A DNA stretch of 64,000 bases from Inquilinus sp042743185 (GCF_042743185.1 NZ_JBHYMS010000019.1:1-64000), one strand, 5' to 3'. Positions 52,372 to 61,355 are shown, counted from the first letter of the stretch. The notes: generated by a model from the sequence alone, not told the origin. Program-made: numbers and translations.

Positions 52372-53880
52372 ATGACCAACGCGACAACGTCGCTCCAGCG
52401 CAGCCTGCTGATGTCCGCCATCGCCGCGGCATCGCTGTGGCCGGCCGGCGCCTGTGCCGCCGAGCGCGACGAATTCTTCTGGCTCGGGGAAATCAACAAG
52501 GCGACCGCCGTCATCAACACCGACGAGGGCCTGCTCGACAAACAGCTGACGCCGGGAATCGCGGCGGCCATCGCCAAGGTCATCGAGGACGGAAACAAGG
52601 AGGGGGCCAGGCGGCCGGGCACCGTGATCACCTTCGAGCCGCTGCTGATCAAGGCCGGCGGCATGGATGTCACGCTGCTGCATGCCGGCCGCTCCAGCCA
52701 GGACATGCACGCCACCTACCGCGCGGCGATCCTGCGCGACGATCTGCTGGAGCTGGCCGCGCAGCTCAACGTCACGGCCAAGACGATGGTCGAGTTGGCC
52801 GCGGCGCATGCCGACACGATCGTCCCCAACTACACCAATGGGGTCGCCGCGCAGCCGAACAGCTTCGGCCATTACCTGCTCGGCCATGCCGCCGGATTGG
52901 CGCGCGATGCCGAACGCATCCGCCAGGCCTATGCGCGCATCGACCGGTCCGCCATGGGCACGACGGTGCTCAACGGCACCGGGTGGCCGCTGAACCGCCA
53001 GCGCATGGCCGATTATCTCGGCTTCGCGCAGCTGGTCGACAACGCCTACGACGCCTCGCAGATCTCCTCGATGGACGAACCGGTCGAGGTCGGGGCGGTG
53101 GTCACGGCGATCGCCTTGCACACCGGCAATTTCGTCGAGGACATCATGACGCAATATGCCGGGTCGCGGCCCTGGATCCTGCTGGAGGAGGGGGGCGGCA
53201 ACACCTATGTGTCGAGCGCGATGCCGCAGAAGCGCAATCCGGGCCTGCTCAACTCGACCCGCAGCGATGCCTCGACGGCGATCACGCTGGCGCTCGGGCC
53301 GGTCATCCAGACGCACAACATCACGCCGGGCATGTCGGATCCGAAGGATGTCGACCAGAACACGGCGATGGTCGAGGCCGGCATCAAGACGCTGAAGGAT
53401 CTCGACAAGGTGCTGAAGGCCCTGGTGATCAACCGCGACCGGGCGCTGGAGGAGCTGAACAGCGACTGGACGGCCTCGCAGGAGCTGGCCGACATCCTGA
53501 TGCGCCAATACGGCCTGCCGTTCCGCGAGGGCCATCATTTCGCGTCGGAGGTGGTGAGCTACGCCAAGCAGAACGCCATCAAGCCGCTGGATTTCCCCTA
53601 TGCCGAGGCGCAGCGCATCTACGCCGAGGCCGTTGCCGGCACGAAGTATCCGCAGGCGCTGCCGATGGCCGAGGCGGAGTTCCGCGCCGCCCTCGACCCG
53701 GTGGCGATCGTGAAGGCGCGCAGCACGACCGGCGGGCCGCAGCCTGCGGAAATGGAGCGAATGATCGCCAAGGCCAGAAGCGAGCTCGCGGACCAGGATT
53801 CCTGGATCAAGGAGCGGCGCGAATTCATCGACACCGCCCTGGCCCGGCTCGACGGGGATTTCGCCAAGCTGATGCGGTGA
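52372..53880 (+). CDS. Exported argininosuccinate lyase/fumarase-superfamily protein
   Basis: A 502-aa protein starting at ATG 52372, which has GGGAGGA upstream. It begins with a signal peptide (SLLMSAIAAASLWPAGACAAERDEF), unusual for this normally cytosolic superfamily. The mature part holds three superfamily regions: LHAGRSSQDMHATYRA, a central NGTGWPLNRQRMADYLG, and the signature SSAMPQKRNPG (about residues 284-294) with the catalytic loop. It probably eliminates a fumarate-type product from an amine or related donor in the periplasm. True substrate unknown. Confidence 0.8.
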   Translation: MTNATTSLQRSLLMSAIAAASLWPAGACAAERDEFFWLGEINKATAVINTDEGLLDKQLTPGIAAAIAKVIEDGNKEGARRPGTVITFEPLLIKAGGMDVTLLHAGRSSQDMHATYRAAILRDDLLELAAQLNVTAKTMVELAAAHADTIVPNYTNGVAAQPNSFGHYLLGHAAGLARDAERIRQAYARIDRSAMGTTVLNGTGWPLNRQRMADYLGFAQLVDNAYDASQISSMDEPVEVGAVVTAIALHTGNFVEDIMTQYAGSRPWILLEEGGGNTYVSSAMPQKRNPGLLNSTRSDASTAITLALGPVIQTHNITPGMSDPKDVDQNTAMVEAGIKTLKDLDKVLKALVINRDRALEELNSDWTASQELADILMRQYGLPFREGHHFASEVVSYAKQNAIKPLDFPYAEAQRIYAEAVAGTKYPQALPMAEAEFRAALDPVAIVKARSTTGGPQPAEMERMIAKARSELADQDSWIKERREFIDTALARLDGDFAKLMR

Positions 53881-53969
53881 GGGGCGGGGGCGCAACGGCC
53901 ACGGCCTCGATCCAGGCGACGATCCTGGCGACGGCCCGGCTGGAATTCCCGGCCGGCGGGTGGGGGGCG

Positions 53970-54863
53970 TCAGGCGGCGCGCAGGGAGGCGGCGACCGAG
54001 GCCAGCACGGTCTCGGCTGCCGCACCGGCGGGGAAGCTGGAGACCTGCCCGTCGCCGGTCTCCATCAGCAGCCAGCCGCCGTCCTGTCGCCGCGCGACAT
54101 CGGCCGTGGCGAAGCGGCTCGGCAGTGCCTGGGCGATGGCCTGCAGCAGGTCCGGCGGCGGGGCTTCGGCGGCCGCCGAGAGGGCGACGCGTGGCCAACA
54201 GCCCAGGACATGGCCATCCAGGACGAAGCAGCGCCATTCCTCGGCCGCGCCATCGCTCGTGACGAGCGGCACATATCGGCGGAAGACCAGGCCGCCGGTG
54301 AGGCTGTCGCCCTGCAACTCGATGAACCGGTCGACCACGCGCCGGACGGCCGCGCGATCGGCGGCGCTAGGGATGAAGCAGGCTTCGGACCAGTAGCCGG
54401 CGGCCTGCGACTTGACCCAGTCCTTGACCGTCACCGCCGCGTCGCCGAACGGGGCCCGCGCCCCCCACAGCGCTGCGTCGTCACCGATGCGGTCCCGGTC
54501 GATCCAGACCGTCTGCGGCATCCAGCGGCCGACAACGGCATGGGCCGCGGGCAGATGGTGGCAGGCCGCAAACTGCTCGGGCGTATTGAGGAGAAGGACG
54601 CCACGATCGGACAGGATGGCGAAAAGCCGACCATAAGCCTCTGCTGACATCATCCAGCCGCGATAGACGGCCGCGCCGGGGCCGCCGATCGCGGCGCGCC
54701 GCAGGGCCGCCGCAGCATCGGGGCTGCGCTCGAGGACGTCATGGTCGACCAGCAGCCGGTTCAGCCTGAGGCGATCCGCGATCTCCGCTTCCTCACGGAA
54801 TGCCGGATCCGGCATTCGCGGCGCCAGCGGATCGGCGCAGAGAAGGATGTAGGGTCCGGACAT
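53970..54863 (-). CDS. ATP-grasp domain protein
   Basis: A 297-aa protein beginning MSGPYILLCADPLAPRMPDP. ATG 54863 has GAGGG upstream. The middle contains KDWVKSQAAGYWSEACFIPS, VDRFIELQGDSLTGGLVFRRYV and EEWRCFVLDGHVLGCWPRV, a pattern of ATP-grasp (DUF4343-like) enzymes that ligate a carboxylate to an amine or similar. The metal region is FATADVARRQDGGWLLMETGDGQ (read as two parts). Substrate unknown. The gene stands alone. Confidence 0.7.
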   Translation of the reverse strand: MSGPYILLCADPLAPRMPDPAFREEAEIADRLRLNRLLVDHDVLERSPDAAAALRRAAIGGPGAAVYRGWMMSAEAYGRLFAILSDRGVLLLNTPEQFAACHHLPAAHAVVGRWMPQTVWIDRDRIGDDAALWGARAPFGDAAVTVKDWVKSQAAGYWSEACFIPSAADRAAVRRVVDRFIELQGDSLTGGLVFRRYVPLVTSDGAAEEWRCFVLDGHVLGCWPRVALSAAAEAPPPDLLQAIAQALPSRFATADVARRQDGGWLLMETGDGQVSSFPAGAAAETVLASVAASLRAA

Positions 54864-54956
54864 GCGGCCAACCCTCAATACCGCGACGAGGCCGTCACTC
54901 GCAAACCGGCGGCGGCCCCGATCGAGACTGCCTGGAGCAGCATCGAAATCCCTTCG

Positions 54957-56102
54957 TTAGTCCAGAGCGACGAGCATCGGCGTCGTGCCGCTCAAGGAAA
55001 AAGCTTGGTTCGCATTGGTGTAGACAATGATGACGCCCGGCAGATCGCGGCTGATGAGCAAGCCGTCCACTGTTTTGGGCTCGGGCAGGGGGTATTCCTT
55101 CGGCGTCCCGCCTGCGAACCGGTAAAGCGTTCCGGGGGCGATCGCCCAGAAGCCGCCAGACGGTGCCGCTGCGAGTCCGAAGAACGGAACACTCATTTCA
55201 AACGACTTCCCCCCTTCTTTGACAGTGAAGGTCTTCTCGAATTTGACCGTAGCCCGATCGTCACAGATCTGAAGGATCCGGCCCCAGGACATCATGTGGA
55301 TCAGGCCGGCCGAGGCCAGGATGCAGCCCGGGGAGGTCGGATCGGCAATGATGCCGGTGATGGATTCGCATCCGTCACAGGAATCCTGGCCGATCTTGTA
55401 TGCGATGTTGCGGGCGACGCCGGTGGAGAGGGACACCTTGCGGAGGCCGCCACCCCACTCGCCGAAATTGAAGCCCAAATAAAGATCGTCGCCTATCGTT
55501 GCGATTGCTGCCGTGGAGGGCGGGCCCAGAGGCTCGTCAGCTCCTTTCAGCTTCCGGGATGCCCAGCGACGGGATCCGGCCGGCAAGATGTTGATCCGGC
55601 TCGGCGAGACGACAATCCGTGCCCCATCCGCGGATATGGCCAGGACCGTCGGCATTTCGGACAGCCTCAGCGGGGCCGAATCCTCGAACGACTCTCCAGT
55701 CCATCTGGAAGCGACGAAGGTGCCCCCGATCGGGATGCGTGTCGGAGGATCCTCCACTTCTCGATATCGCACCTCGGTCGACCTCAGCACCCAAAGCGCT
55801 CCGTCGGACTTCGTCAGGAACATGACGCCGCTGGTGAAGGCGTCTTGCCGGGAATTGTCTGCGAGTCCGAAGGATGCCAAGCCTCCACCCCGGCCGACCA
55901 GCCAGAGACGGCCCGCGGCGGTCAGAGCCTGGGTCGCCCCGATCTCCCGCACCGGGTTTGTGGAAGGGAGGTCATAGGAGACCAGCTCGGGCTCGGATGG
56001 CTTGGCATCCTCGCCCTTTCCGCAAGCGGCCAGAGCCAGAAAACAAAGATATGCCGCCAGCCGCAGGCGCAAACCGGCTCTTCTTGCCCTGAACGCAACC
56101 AT
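54957..56102 (-). CDS. Lipoprotein with beta-propeller-like repeats
   Basis: A 381-aa protein. Signal and lipobox: LRLAAYLCFLALAACGKGED, Cys near residue 27. The mature part is built of repeated blades (LTAAGRLWLVGRGG, LTKSDGALWVLRS, ATIGDDLYLGFNF, AAAPSGGFWAIAPG) like a seven-bladed propeller without recognised ligand motifs. SCDGCES is a Cys pair that may be disulfide-linked. No family recognised. It does not share the operon of the gene to the left. Confidence 0.65.
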   Translation of the reverse strand: MVAFRARRAGLRLRLAAYLCFLALAACGKGEDAKPSEPELVSYDLPSTNPVREIGATQALTAAGRLWLVGRGGGLASFGLADNSRQDAFTSGVMFLTKSDGALWVLRSTEVRYREVEDPPTRIPIGGTFVASRWTGESFEDSAPLRLSEMPTVLAISADGARIVVSPSRINILPAGSRRWASRKLKGADEPLGPPSTAAIATIGDDLYLGFNFGEWGGGLRKVSLSTGVARNIAYKIGQDSCDGCESITGIIADPTSPGCILASAGLIHMMSWGRILQICDDRATVKFEKTFTVKEGGKSFEMSVPFFGLAAAPSGGFWAIAPGTLYRFAGGTPKEYPLPEPKTVDGLLISRDLPGVIIVYTNANQAFSLSGTTPMLVALD

Positions 56103-56173
56103 GACTCCCCCTCCGACATGGCCGACGAGGGATCATAGCCGTTTCGATCGCATCTCGGCCAGACGAGCCGAAG

Positions 56174-56223
56174 CGGCGGCGTGGCCCTCACGGACCAGGC
56201 CGCGGTTGGGCAGGCTGAAGCGC
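56174..56223 (-). pseudogene. Relic of a D-aminoacylase-like gene (C-terminal fragment)
   Basis: Bases 56174-56223 match 57509-57558 inside the intact N-acyl-D-amino acid deacylase gene with about 45 of 50 identities, in the same orientation. Read on the minus strand it gives RFSLPNRGLVREGHAA against RFNLPDRGLVREGHAA in the intact protein. No flanking coding region remains. Duplicate remnant or recombination scar. Confidence 0.75.
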
Positions 56224-56280
56224 CCACCACCCTGCCATCTCGCGAAAGCGCTGATCTCTCTACGCTCTAATCGGGAAGAG

Positions 56281-56300
56281 ATTCCCGCTTTCGCGGGAAT
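56281..56300. repeat. Short palindromic repeat
   Basis: ATTCCCGC (56281-56288), loop TTTC, GCGGGAAT (56293-56300). A widely seen small bacterial palindrome; frames through it give IPAKAGIS-type peptides that are not real proteins. Confidence 0.75.
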
Positions 56301-56349
56301 GACGCCAAGAAGAATGGAGTATTTTGAAGAGAGTAGGACTCTTTCTATC

Positions 56350-57129
56350 TCAGCCGGCGAACGCATCTAGCTCGCGCAGGAACTGGACCTCTCGTTCATG
56401 CAACGTGCCATCCGCGATGATCAGAGCCCGAGCTTCGTTGATGAGCAGTGCACCGTGGGCTTGATCTCGGAAGGCCCGCTCAGCTGCGTCGAGGAATGTA
56501 TCGACATCCGGATACAGACGATCGGCTTCATCGAGGATGCCTTCGATGATCGAACCATCGACACCCAGCCCGGCTTGGGCGGCACGCTCGCGGCAATAAT
56601 CGGCAATGATCTCCATCTCCGACGGGTGGGCGGCGCCGTCGCACCTCGCCAAGAACGTCAAGATCTTCAGGCCGTCGCGCAGCAGCGATCGGGCTGATCG
56701 CGCGGGCGCCCGCGTTGGTGCTGATCTGGAAACAAGCCCTGCTTCTGACAGGAGTTCGATGCCAGACTCGATCGGCTCGAAGATCTCGCCTGTCCGTCCG
56801 TCCATCAGTGATAGCAGCCGGTCGACACGGAAGCTTCGCAGGGCACGCCGTTCATGGCACCAGCCGATGAGATAGTAACGACCATCATCGTTGGTGGAGG
56901 GGAGATGTTCAATTCGTCGAAAAGTGATGCGCCTGCAACTTAACTCTCCTTTCGAATCTGAATACTCGATCACCAGCATTCGGCCGCTGGTCTCGATTGG
57001 TGCGGCCTGAAGCCGTGGCTCGAACGCCTCATCCTCGGATGGGACTGTGATGAGAATCCCTTTGGGCGCAATTGGTGCTGGGTAGGTTGCCTCGCGGGCA
57101 TGAGCGGCGAGAATCGCGCGCAGGCTCAT
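56350..57129 (-). CDS. WYL domain protein with TerB-like domain
   Basis: A 259-aa protein. ATG 57129 is chosen for GGAG 8 nt upstream. The first half is WYL-like (GRMLVIEYSDSKGELSCRRI, then YYLIGWCHERRALRSFRVDR), a ligand-sensing domain found in regulators of DNA-linked stress and defence. The C-terminal half (LLRDGLKILTFLARCDGAAH to the end) is TerB-like helical with EMEIIADYCRERA. No DNA-binding HTH is seen, so it may sense rather than bind DNA, or work through a partner. Confidence 0.75.
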   Translation of the reverse strand: MSLRAILAAHAREATYPAPIAPKGILITVPSEDEAFEPRLQAAPIETSGRMLVIEYSDSKGELSCRRITFRRIEHLPSTNDDGRYYLIGWCHERRALRSFRVDRLLSLMDGRTGEIFEPIESGIELLSEAGLVSRSAPTRAPARSARSLLRDGLKILTFLARCDGAAHPSEMEIIADYCRERAAQAGLGVDGSIIEGILDEADRLYPDVDTFLDAAERAFRDQAHGALLINEARALIIADGTLHEREVQFLRELDAFAG

Positions 57130-57344
57130 TGAAATGGCTCCATTGAAATGCATTGGTCGACAATCGGAGCGGCTTGCGCAAAAGCACAAGCTGCCCTGCC
57201 AGTATAGGGGATGTTTGCTTCCTAAGCGACGAGGCGATTCGGCAACTGGGGCGGCATTACCAACTCCAACGCCACAAGAATTGGCAAGCCGCATCGGTGG
57301 ATCTGGGTCGACGCTATCCCGGCTCTGCTCGTCGGCCGTGCCTG

Positions 57345-58799
57345 CTACGCCCTCACCAGCAGCCGCCCCGCCCGGTCCACCTCGGTCTCTCCCGCGCGCC
57401 AGGACAGGCGGCCGTTGACCAGCACGAAGTCGAGGCCGCGGGACGGGGTCTTCGGGGCCTCGAAGGTGGCGGCGTCGGCGATGTGGTTCGGGTCGAACAC
57501 CACCAGGTCGGCGGCGTGGCCTTCGCGCACCAGGCCGCGGTCGGGCAGGTTGAAGCGCATCGCCGACAGGCCGGTCATCTTATGCACCGCCGTTTCCAGC
57601 GGGAACAGGCCGAGGTCGCGGCTGTAATGGCCCAGCACGCGCGGGAAGGTGCCCCACAGGCGCGGATGCGGGTGGCTGTCGTGCGGCAGCCCGTCCGACC
57701 CGATCATGGTCAGCGGGAACGACAGGATGCGGCGGACATCGGCCTCGTCCATCTGGAAGTAGATGGCGCCGGCCGGGTGCAGCCGCACCGCCGCCTCCTT
57801 CTCGGTGCAGCCCCATTCCGCGGCGATGTCGGCCAGGTCGCGGCCCGCCATCTCCGGCTGCGCCTTGGACCAGGCGACCATGATGCGGATGTCGCCGGTG
57901 ACATGGTCCGGGTCCAGCACGGTCGACCCGGCGGTGTAGGGATAGGCGTCGAGCCCGACCGGCTGGTGGCGCGCTGCCGCCTCGATCACCGGCAGGGTCT
58001 CGCGGCTGCGGCCCCAATTGTGCGGCCCGGCGCATTTGTGGTGCGAGATCACCACCGGCACCCTGGCGCGGCGGGCGGTCGAGAAGCTCTCCTCCAGGGA
58101 GTCGAGCACCTTGTCGTGCTCGTCGCGCATATGGGTGGCGTAGACGCCGCCGCGGTCGGCCAGCAGCTCGGCCAGCGCCGCCACCTCGTCGGCATCGGCC
58201 GCCGCGTTCGGCTTGTAGTAGAGGCCGGTGGAGAAGCCGATGGCGCCCTGGTCGAGGCTGTCGGCCAGCAGGCGGCGCATGGCATCGATCTCGCCGGCAT
58301 CCGCCTTGCGGCCGACATCCGCCATGGTGCCGATGCGCAGCGAGGAATGGCCGATCAGCGCCGCCACGTTGACGCCCGGCACCACCCGGTCCAGCCGGCC
58401 GCGATAGTCGGCGAAGCTCGGGAACTCGTAGGCGGCTTCGTCGCCCAGCAGGTTCAGGGGCGGGGGCGCGGCGCCCCTCAGCGTCAGTGGCGACAGGCTG
58501 ATGCCGCAATTGCCGACCACCACCGTGGTCACGCCCTGGCTGATCTTCGGCAGCATGTCCGGGCCGTCGATCACCGCCCGGTCGTCATGGGTGTGCACGT
58601 CGATGAAGCCGGGTGCCACGACGCGGCCGGCGACGTCGATGCTGTCCTTCGCCCGGTCGGCGGCGATGCTGCCGGTCGGGGCCACGGTGGCGATGCGGTC
58701 GCCCAGGATGGCGACGTCGGCCTGGATGCGGGGCGCGCCGGAGCCGTCGATCACGGTGCCGTTGCGAAGCAGCAGGTCGTAGCGCGGATGGTCAGGCAT
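57345..58799 (-). CDS. N-acyl-D-amino acid deacylase (D-aminoacylase)
   Basis: A 484-aa amidohydrolase releasing free D-amino acids from N-acyl-D-amino acids. FIDVHTHDDRAVI near residues 66-78 holds the metal-binding HxH, VVVGNCGISLSPL near 95, ISHHKCAG near 260, and a late DVRRILSFPLTMIGSDGLPH with the catalytic Asp. ATG 58799 is the family start and overlaps the RpiR stop by 8 bp, so the two are co-expressed. The downstream D-amino acid enzyme genes support this substrate class. Confidence 0.9.
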   Translation of the reverse strand: MPDHPRYDLLLRNGTVIDGSGAPRIQADVAILGDRIATVAPTGSIAADRAKDSIDVAGRVVAPGFIDVHTHDDRAVIDGPDMLPKISQGVTTVVVGNCGISLSPLTLRGAAPPPLNLLGDEAAYEFPSFADYRGRLDRVVPGVNVAALIGHSSLRIGTMADVGRKADAGEIDAMRRLLADSLDQGAIGFSTGLYYKPNAAADADEVAALAELLADRGGVYATHMRDEHDKVLDSLEESFSTARRARVPVVISHHKCAGPHNWGRSRETLPVIEAAARHQPVGLDAYPYTAGSTVLDPDHVTGDIRIMVAWSKAQPEMAGRDLADIAAEWGCTEKEAAVRLHPAGAIYFQMDEADVRRILSFPLTMIGSDGLPHDSHPHPRLWGTFPRVLGHYSRDLGLFPLETAVHKMTGLSAMRFNLPDRGLVREGHAADLVVFDPNHIADAATFEAPKTPSRGLDFVLVNGRLSWRAGETEVDRAGRLLVRA

Positions 58800-59787
58800 G
58801 GGCTTTCCGTCGGACAGGGCGGGGCCGGGGCGGAAGGGGAGCGGCCGGCTCGTCGAGGGTGGGGATCTGGCTGAGAGTGTATTTGACCCGGCGCAGGCTT
58901 TCGAGCGCCACCGGGCCGCGGCGCATGGCCACGCCGGTCGCAACCACGTCGATCACCGCCATATGGGCCAGGCGCGACGCGGTCGGCTTGAAGATGTCGC
59001 TGTCCTCGGGCGGGGCGACGGCCAGGACGATCTCGGCGGCCCGGGCCAGCGGCGTGTCCGGGCGGGTGACGGCCACGGCGGTGGCGCCGTATTGCCGGGC
59101 GATCTCGACGCTCTCCACCAGGTCGCGGAAGCGGCCGGAGTTGCAGATCGCCAGCACGCAGTCATCCGGGCCGAGGGTGGCGGCCGACATGCGCTGCAGC
59201 TGGGTGTCGGCGTGGAAATCGGTCGGCAGGTCCAGCCGGAAGAAGCGCAGATAGGCGTCGTGGCCGACCGCATGCGAGCCGCCGCCGACGCCGTAGATGT
59301 CGAGCCGCCGGGCGCGGGCGATCGCCTCGATCGCCTGGCGCAGCGGCTGCGGGTCGAGCTGGTTGCGCACGGCGGTCACCGCCTCGATCACGCTGTCCAG
59401 CACCCGGTCGGCCAGCTGGGCGACGTCGTCGGGCGGCGCGCCGGCCTCCAGGGCGGCGGATGGCCGCGATTCCAGATAGGGGCTGGCGACGGCCAGGTTC
59501 TGCGCCAGCCGCACCTTGAAGTCGCGCACGCTGTCGCAGCCGAGCGCGCGGCAGAAGCGGGTGACCGACGGCTCGCTGACCCGGGCGCGGCGTGCCAGCT
59601 CGGCGATGCTGGCACGGGTGGCGAAGCCGGGATCGGCCAGCACCGCCTCCGCCACCCGCTGCTCGGACGGCCGCAGCGAGGCCTCCATGCGGCGCAGGCG
59701 CGAGACGATGTCGACCACATAGGCCATCAGAGAGGCTCGGGGGGGTGGTGAGGGCGTCGCGAGATCTTTTGGAAACGGCTCGACCAT
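58792..59787 (-). CDS. MurR/RpiR family transcriptional regulator
   Basis: A 331-aa regulator: N-terminal HTH_6 (SEQRVAEAVLADPGFATRAS, then IAELARRARVSEPSVTRFCR) and a C-terminal SIS domain (IYGVGGGSHAVGHDAYLRFF, ICNSGRFRDLVESV) that binds phosphorylated sugars or amino sugars in relatives. ATG 59787 with AGGA upstream chosen; ATG 59727 has no Shine-Dalgarno. Probably controls the deacylase and the neighbouring transport genes. Confidence 0.9.
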   Translation of the reverse strand: MVEPFPKDLATPSPPPRASLMAYVVDIVSRLRRMEASLRPSEQRVAEAVLADPGFATRASIAELARRARVSEPSVTRFCRALGCDSVRDFKVRLAQNLAVASPYLESRPSAALEAGAPPDDVAQLADRVLDSVIEAVTAVRNQLDPQPLRQAIEAIARARRLDIYGVGGGSHAVGHDAYLRFFRLDLPTDFHADTQLQRMSAATLGPDDCVLAICNSGRFRDLVESVEIARQYGATAVAVTRPDTPLARAAEIVLAVAPPEDSDIFKPTASRLAHMAVIDVVATGVAMRRGPVALESLRRVKYTLSQIPTLDEPAAPLPPRPRPVRRKAHA

Positions 59788-59798
59788 GCTTTTTCCTT

Positions 59799-59837
59799 GT
59801 CCCCCCTCCCCCTAGCCCCCTCCCGCGAGGGGAGGGA
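59799..59837. repeat. C/G-rich hairpin repeat
   Basis: CCCTCCC (59818-59824), loop, GGGAGGG (59830-59836) within a run of C-rich sequence. Resembles a common intergenic hairpin element. No T-run, so not a clear terminator. Confidence 0.45.
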
Positions 59838-59896
59838 AGACTTGTTTGGGTTCGAAGCGATCTCCTTCCGGGGCCGCTCCTGCGACACGCCGTTCA

Positions 59897-61219
59897 TCAG
59901 AAAAACGTCCGGATCGCGCCCGAGACGCGGTAGTCGTCCTCGACCACCATCATCACCTGCCATTTGTCGAAGGTGGTGCAGGGGTGGGAGATGCCGCAGC
60001 AGATGAGGTCGCCGACCTGCGGGTCGAAGCCCTCGGGCAGCTTGAGATAGGCGTGCTGGTCGTTCATCGCGGTCAGCACCGCGCCGGCCGGCACCGGCTG
60101 CGATGCGGCGGCGCCGGCGGGGCGCCACAGGGTCGGGATCGGCAGCTCGATGTCGTAGGAGACGTCGCGCTTGCCCATGGTCAGCAGCGCCAGCCCCGGC
60201 TCCGGCCGCGACTGCACCATGGACCAAACCTCCAGCGCGGGTTCGAGGTCGCCGTGCCGGCGCCAGTCGGCCGGGATGCGACGGAGGATGTGCTCGAACA
60301 GCCGGGTGTACTGGCCGGAATCATGGGTCAGGTAGCAGCCGCTGCGCACCACCACCTGCGTCGGGCGCGACAGCCGGACCTCGGCGAGCCTGCGCGCGAC
60401 GATGTCGTAATAGGCCGAGCCGCCGGCGCTCAGCAGCACCGGGTTGTCGGTCGACAAGGCGGCGAACAGGCCGGCGCCATCGATCTCCGCCGCCAGCGCC
60501 GCCAACCGGTCGAGGAAGCCCGTGACGGCGATCTCGTCCGCCGCGGCATCCTTGGTGACGACCAGACCCTCATAGCCCTCGACGCCGCGCAGGGCGAGGC
60601 CGGGCGCGTCGGTGGCGGCCTTGGCCACTTCCAGCGCCTCGGCGGCGGTGCGGCAGCCGGTGCGGCCCCCGGCCATGCCGAGCTCGACCAGGAGGCCCAG
60701 CGGGCGGCGCGGCGGCATGGCCCGGGCGGCCTCGGCCAGGCGGCGCACCCCGGCGACGGAATCGACCAGGCAGAACGCCTCCAGCTCCGGGTCCGCGGCC
60801 AGCGCCGCCAGCACCGAGCGCATCGCCGCGGCGTCGACCAGCTGGTTGGCGATGACGATCCGCTTCACCCCGAAGCGCCGGCACACCTCGAACTGCTGGG
60901 CGGTGGCGACGGTGATGCCCCAGGAGCCGTTGGCGAGCTGCAGGTCGAACAGCTGCGGGCTCATCGTGGTCTTGCCGTGCGGCGCCAGGGCGACGCCGGT
61001 CTCGGCCAGGATGTCGCGCATCCAGCGGGCGTTGCGCTCCAGCACCGACCGCTTCAGCAGCGCCTGCGGAAAGGGCAGGTCGCCGGACAGCGCGTTCCAG
61101 CCCTGGTCGCCGATGCTGCGGAACGGGATCGGCTCGAGGCCGGGCGGCAGGCCCTTGCTGGCGCCGTCGACGGGTGAGTCGAGGATCGGGTCGAGGGCGA
61201 GCACGGAGGGGGTGAACAT
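59897..61219 (-). CDS. PLP-dependent D-serine dehydratase / D-threonine aldolase-like enzyme
   Basis: A 440-aa fold-type III PLP enzyme. ALAPHGKTTMSPQLFDLQL has the PLP-lysine near residue 83; GSWGITVATAQQFE, LVELGMAGGRTGC and VVVRSGCYLTHDSGQY follow, and the C-terminal ICCGISHPCTTFDKWQ has a Cys/His pair as in metal-assisted D-serine dehydratases. Likely deaminates or cleaves a D-hydroxyamino acid released by the deacylase. ATG 61219 chosen over TTG 61222. Exact activity is uncertain. Confidence 0.85.
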   Translation of the reverse strand: MFTPSVLALDPILDSPVDGASKGLPPGLEPIPFRSIGDQGWNALSGDLPFPQALLKRSVLERNARWMRDILAETGVALAPHGKTTMSPQLFDLQLANGSWGITVATAQQFEVCRRFGVKRIVIANQLVDAAAMRSVLAALAADPELEAFCLVDSVAGVRRLAEAARAMPPRRPLGLLVELGMAGGRTGCRTAAEALEVAKAATDAPGLALRGVEGYEGLVVTKDAAADEIAVTGFLDRLAALAAEIDGAGLFAALSTDNPVLLSAGGSAYYDIVARRLAEVRLSRPTQVVVRSGCYLTHDSGQYTRLFEHILRRIPADWRRHGDLEPALEVWSMVQSRPEPGLALLTMGKRDVSYDIELPIPTLWRPAGAAASQPVPAGAVLTAMNDQHAYLKLPEGFDPQVGDLICCGISHPCTTFDKWQVMMVVEDDYRVSGAIRTFF

Positions 61220-61265
61220 CAATTCGTCTTTCGTTCGTAACGACCTGTTCCGCTCAATATCCCGT

Positions 61266-61355
61266 TGTCATGCCCGGGCTTGACCCGGGCATCCAGAGAT
61301 GTCGAGGCCGCTCCGGGTGGCCCCTGGATTGCCGGGTCAAGCCCGGCAATGACAG
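61266..61355 (-). repeat. Two-hairpin dispersed repeat, copy 2
   Basis: A 90-bp unit that is the reverse complement of the copy at 49866-49957, apart from a few substitutions and a 2-bp length change in the middle. It lies between the D-amino acid enzyme and the ABC ATPase, and may end or separate transcription. Confidence 0.9.

Larger units (their letters stand above)
56103..56349. other. Intergenic stretch with a gene relic and a hairpin repeat
   Basis: No intact gene. It contains a 50-bp D-aminoacylase relic (56174-56223) and the palindrome at 56281-56300, and its bases are visibly less GC-rich than the neighbouring core genes. Confidence 0.5.

Noticed and set aside
57153..57344. A possible gene remnant right of the WYL gene
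   Set aside because: A short plus-strand frame reads like a real peptide for about 40 residues, but has no homologue I recognise and runs on as antisense of the deacylase.
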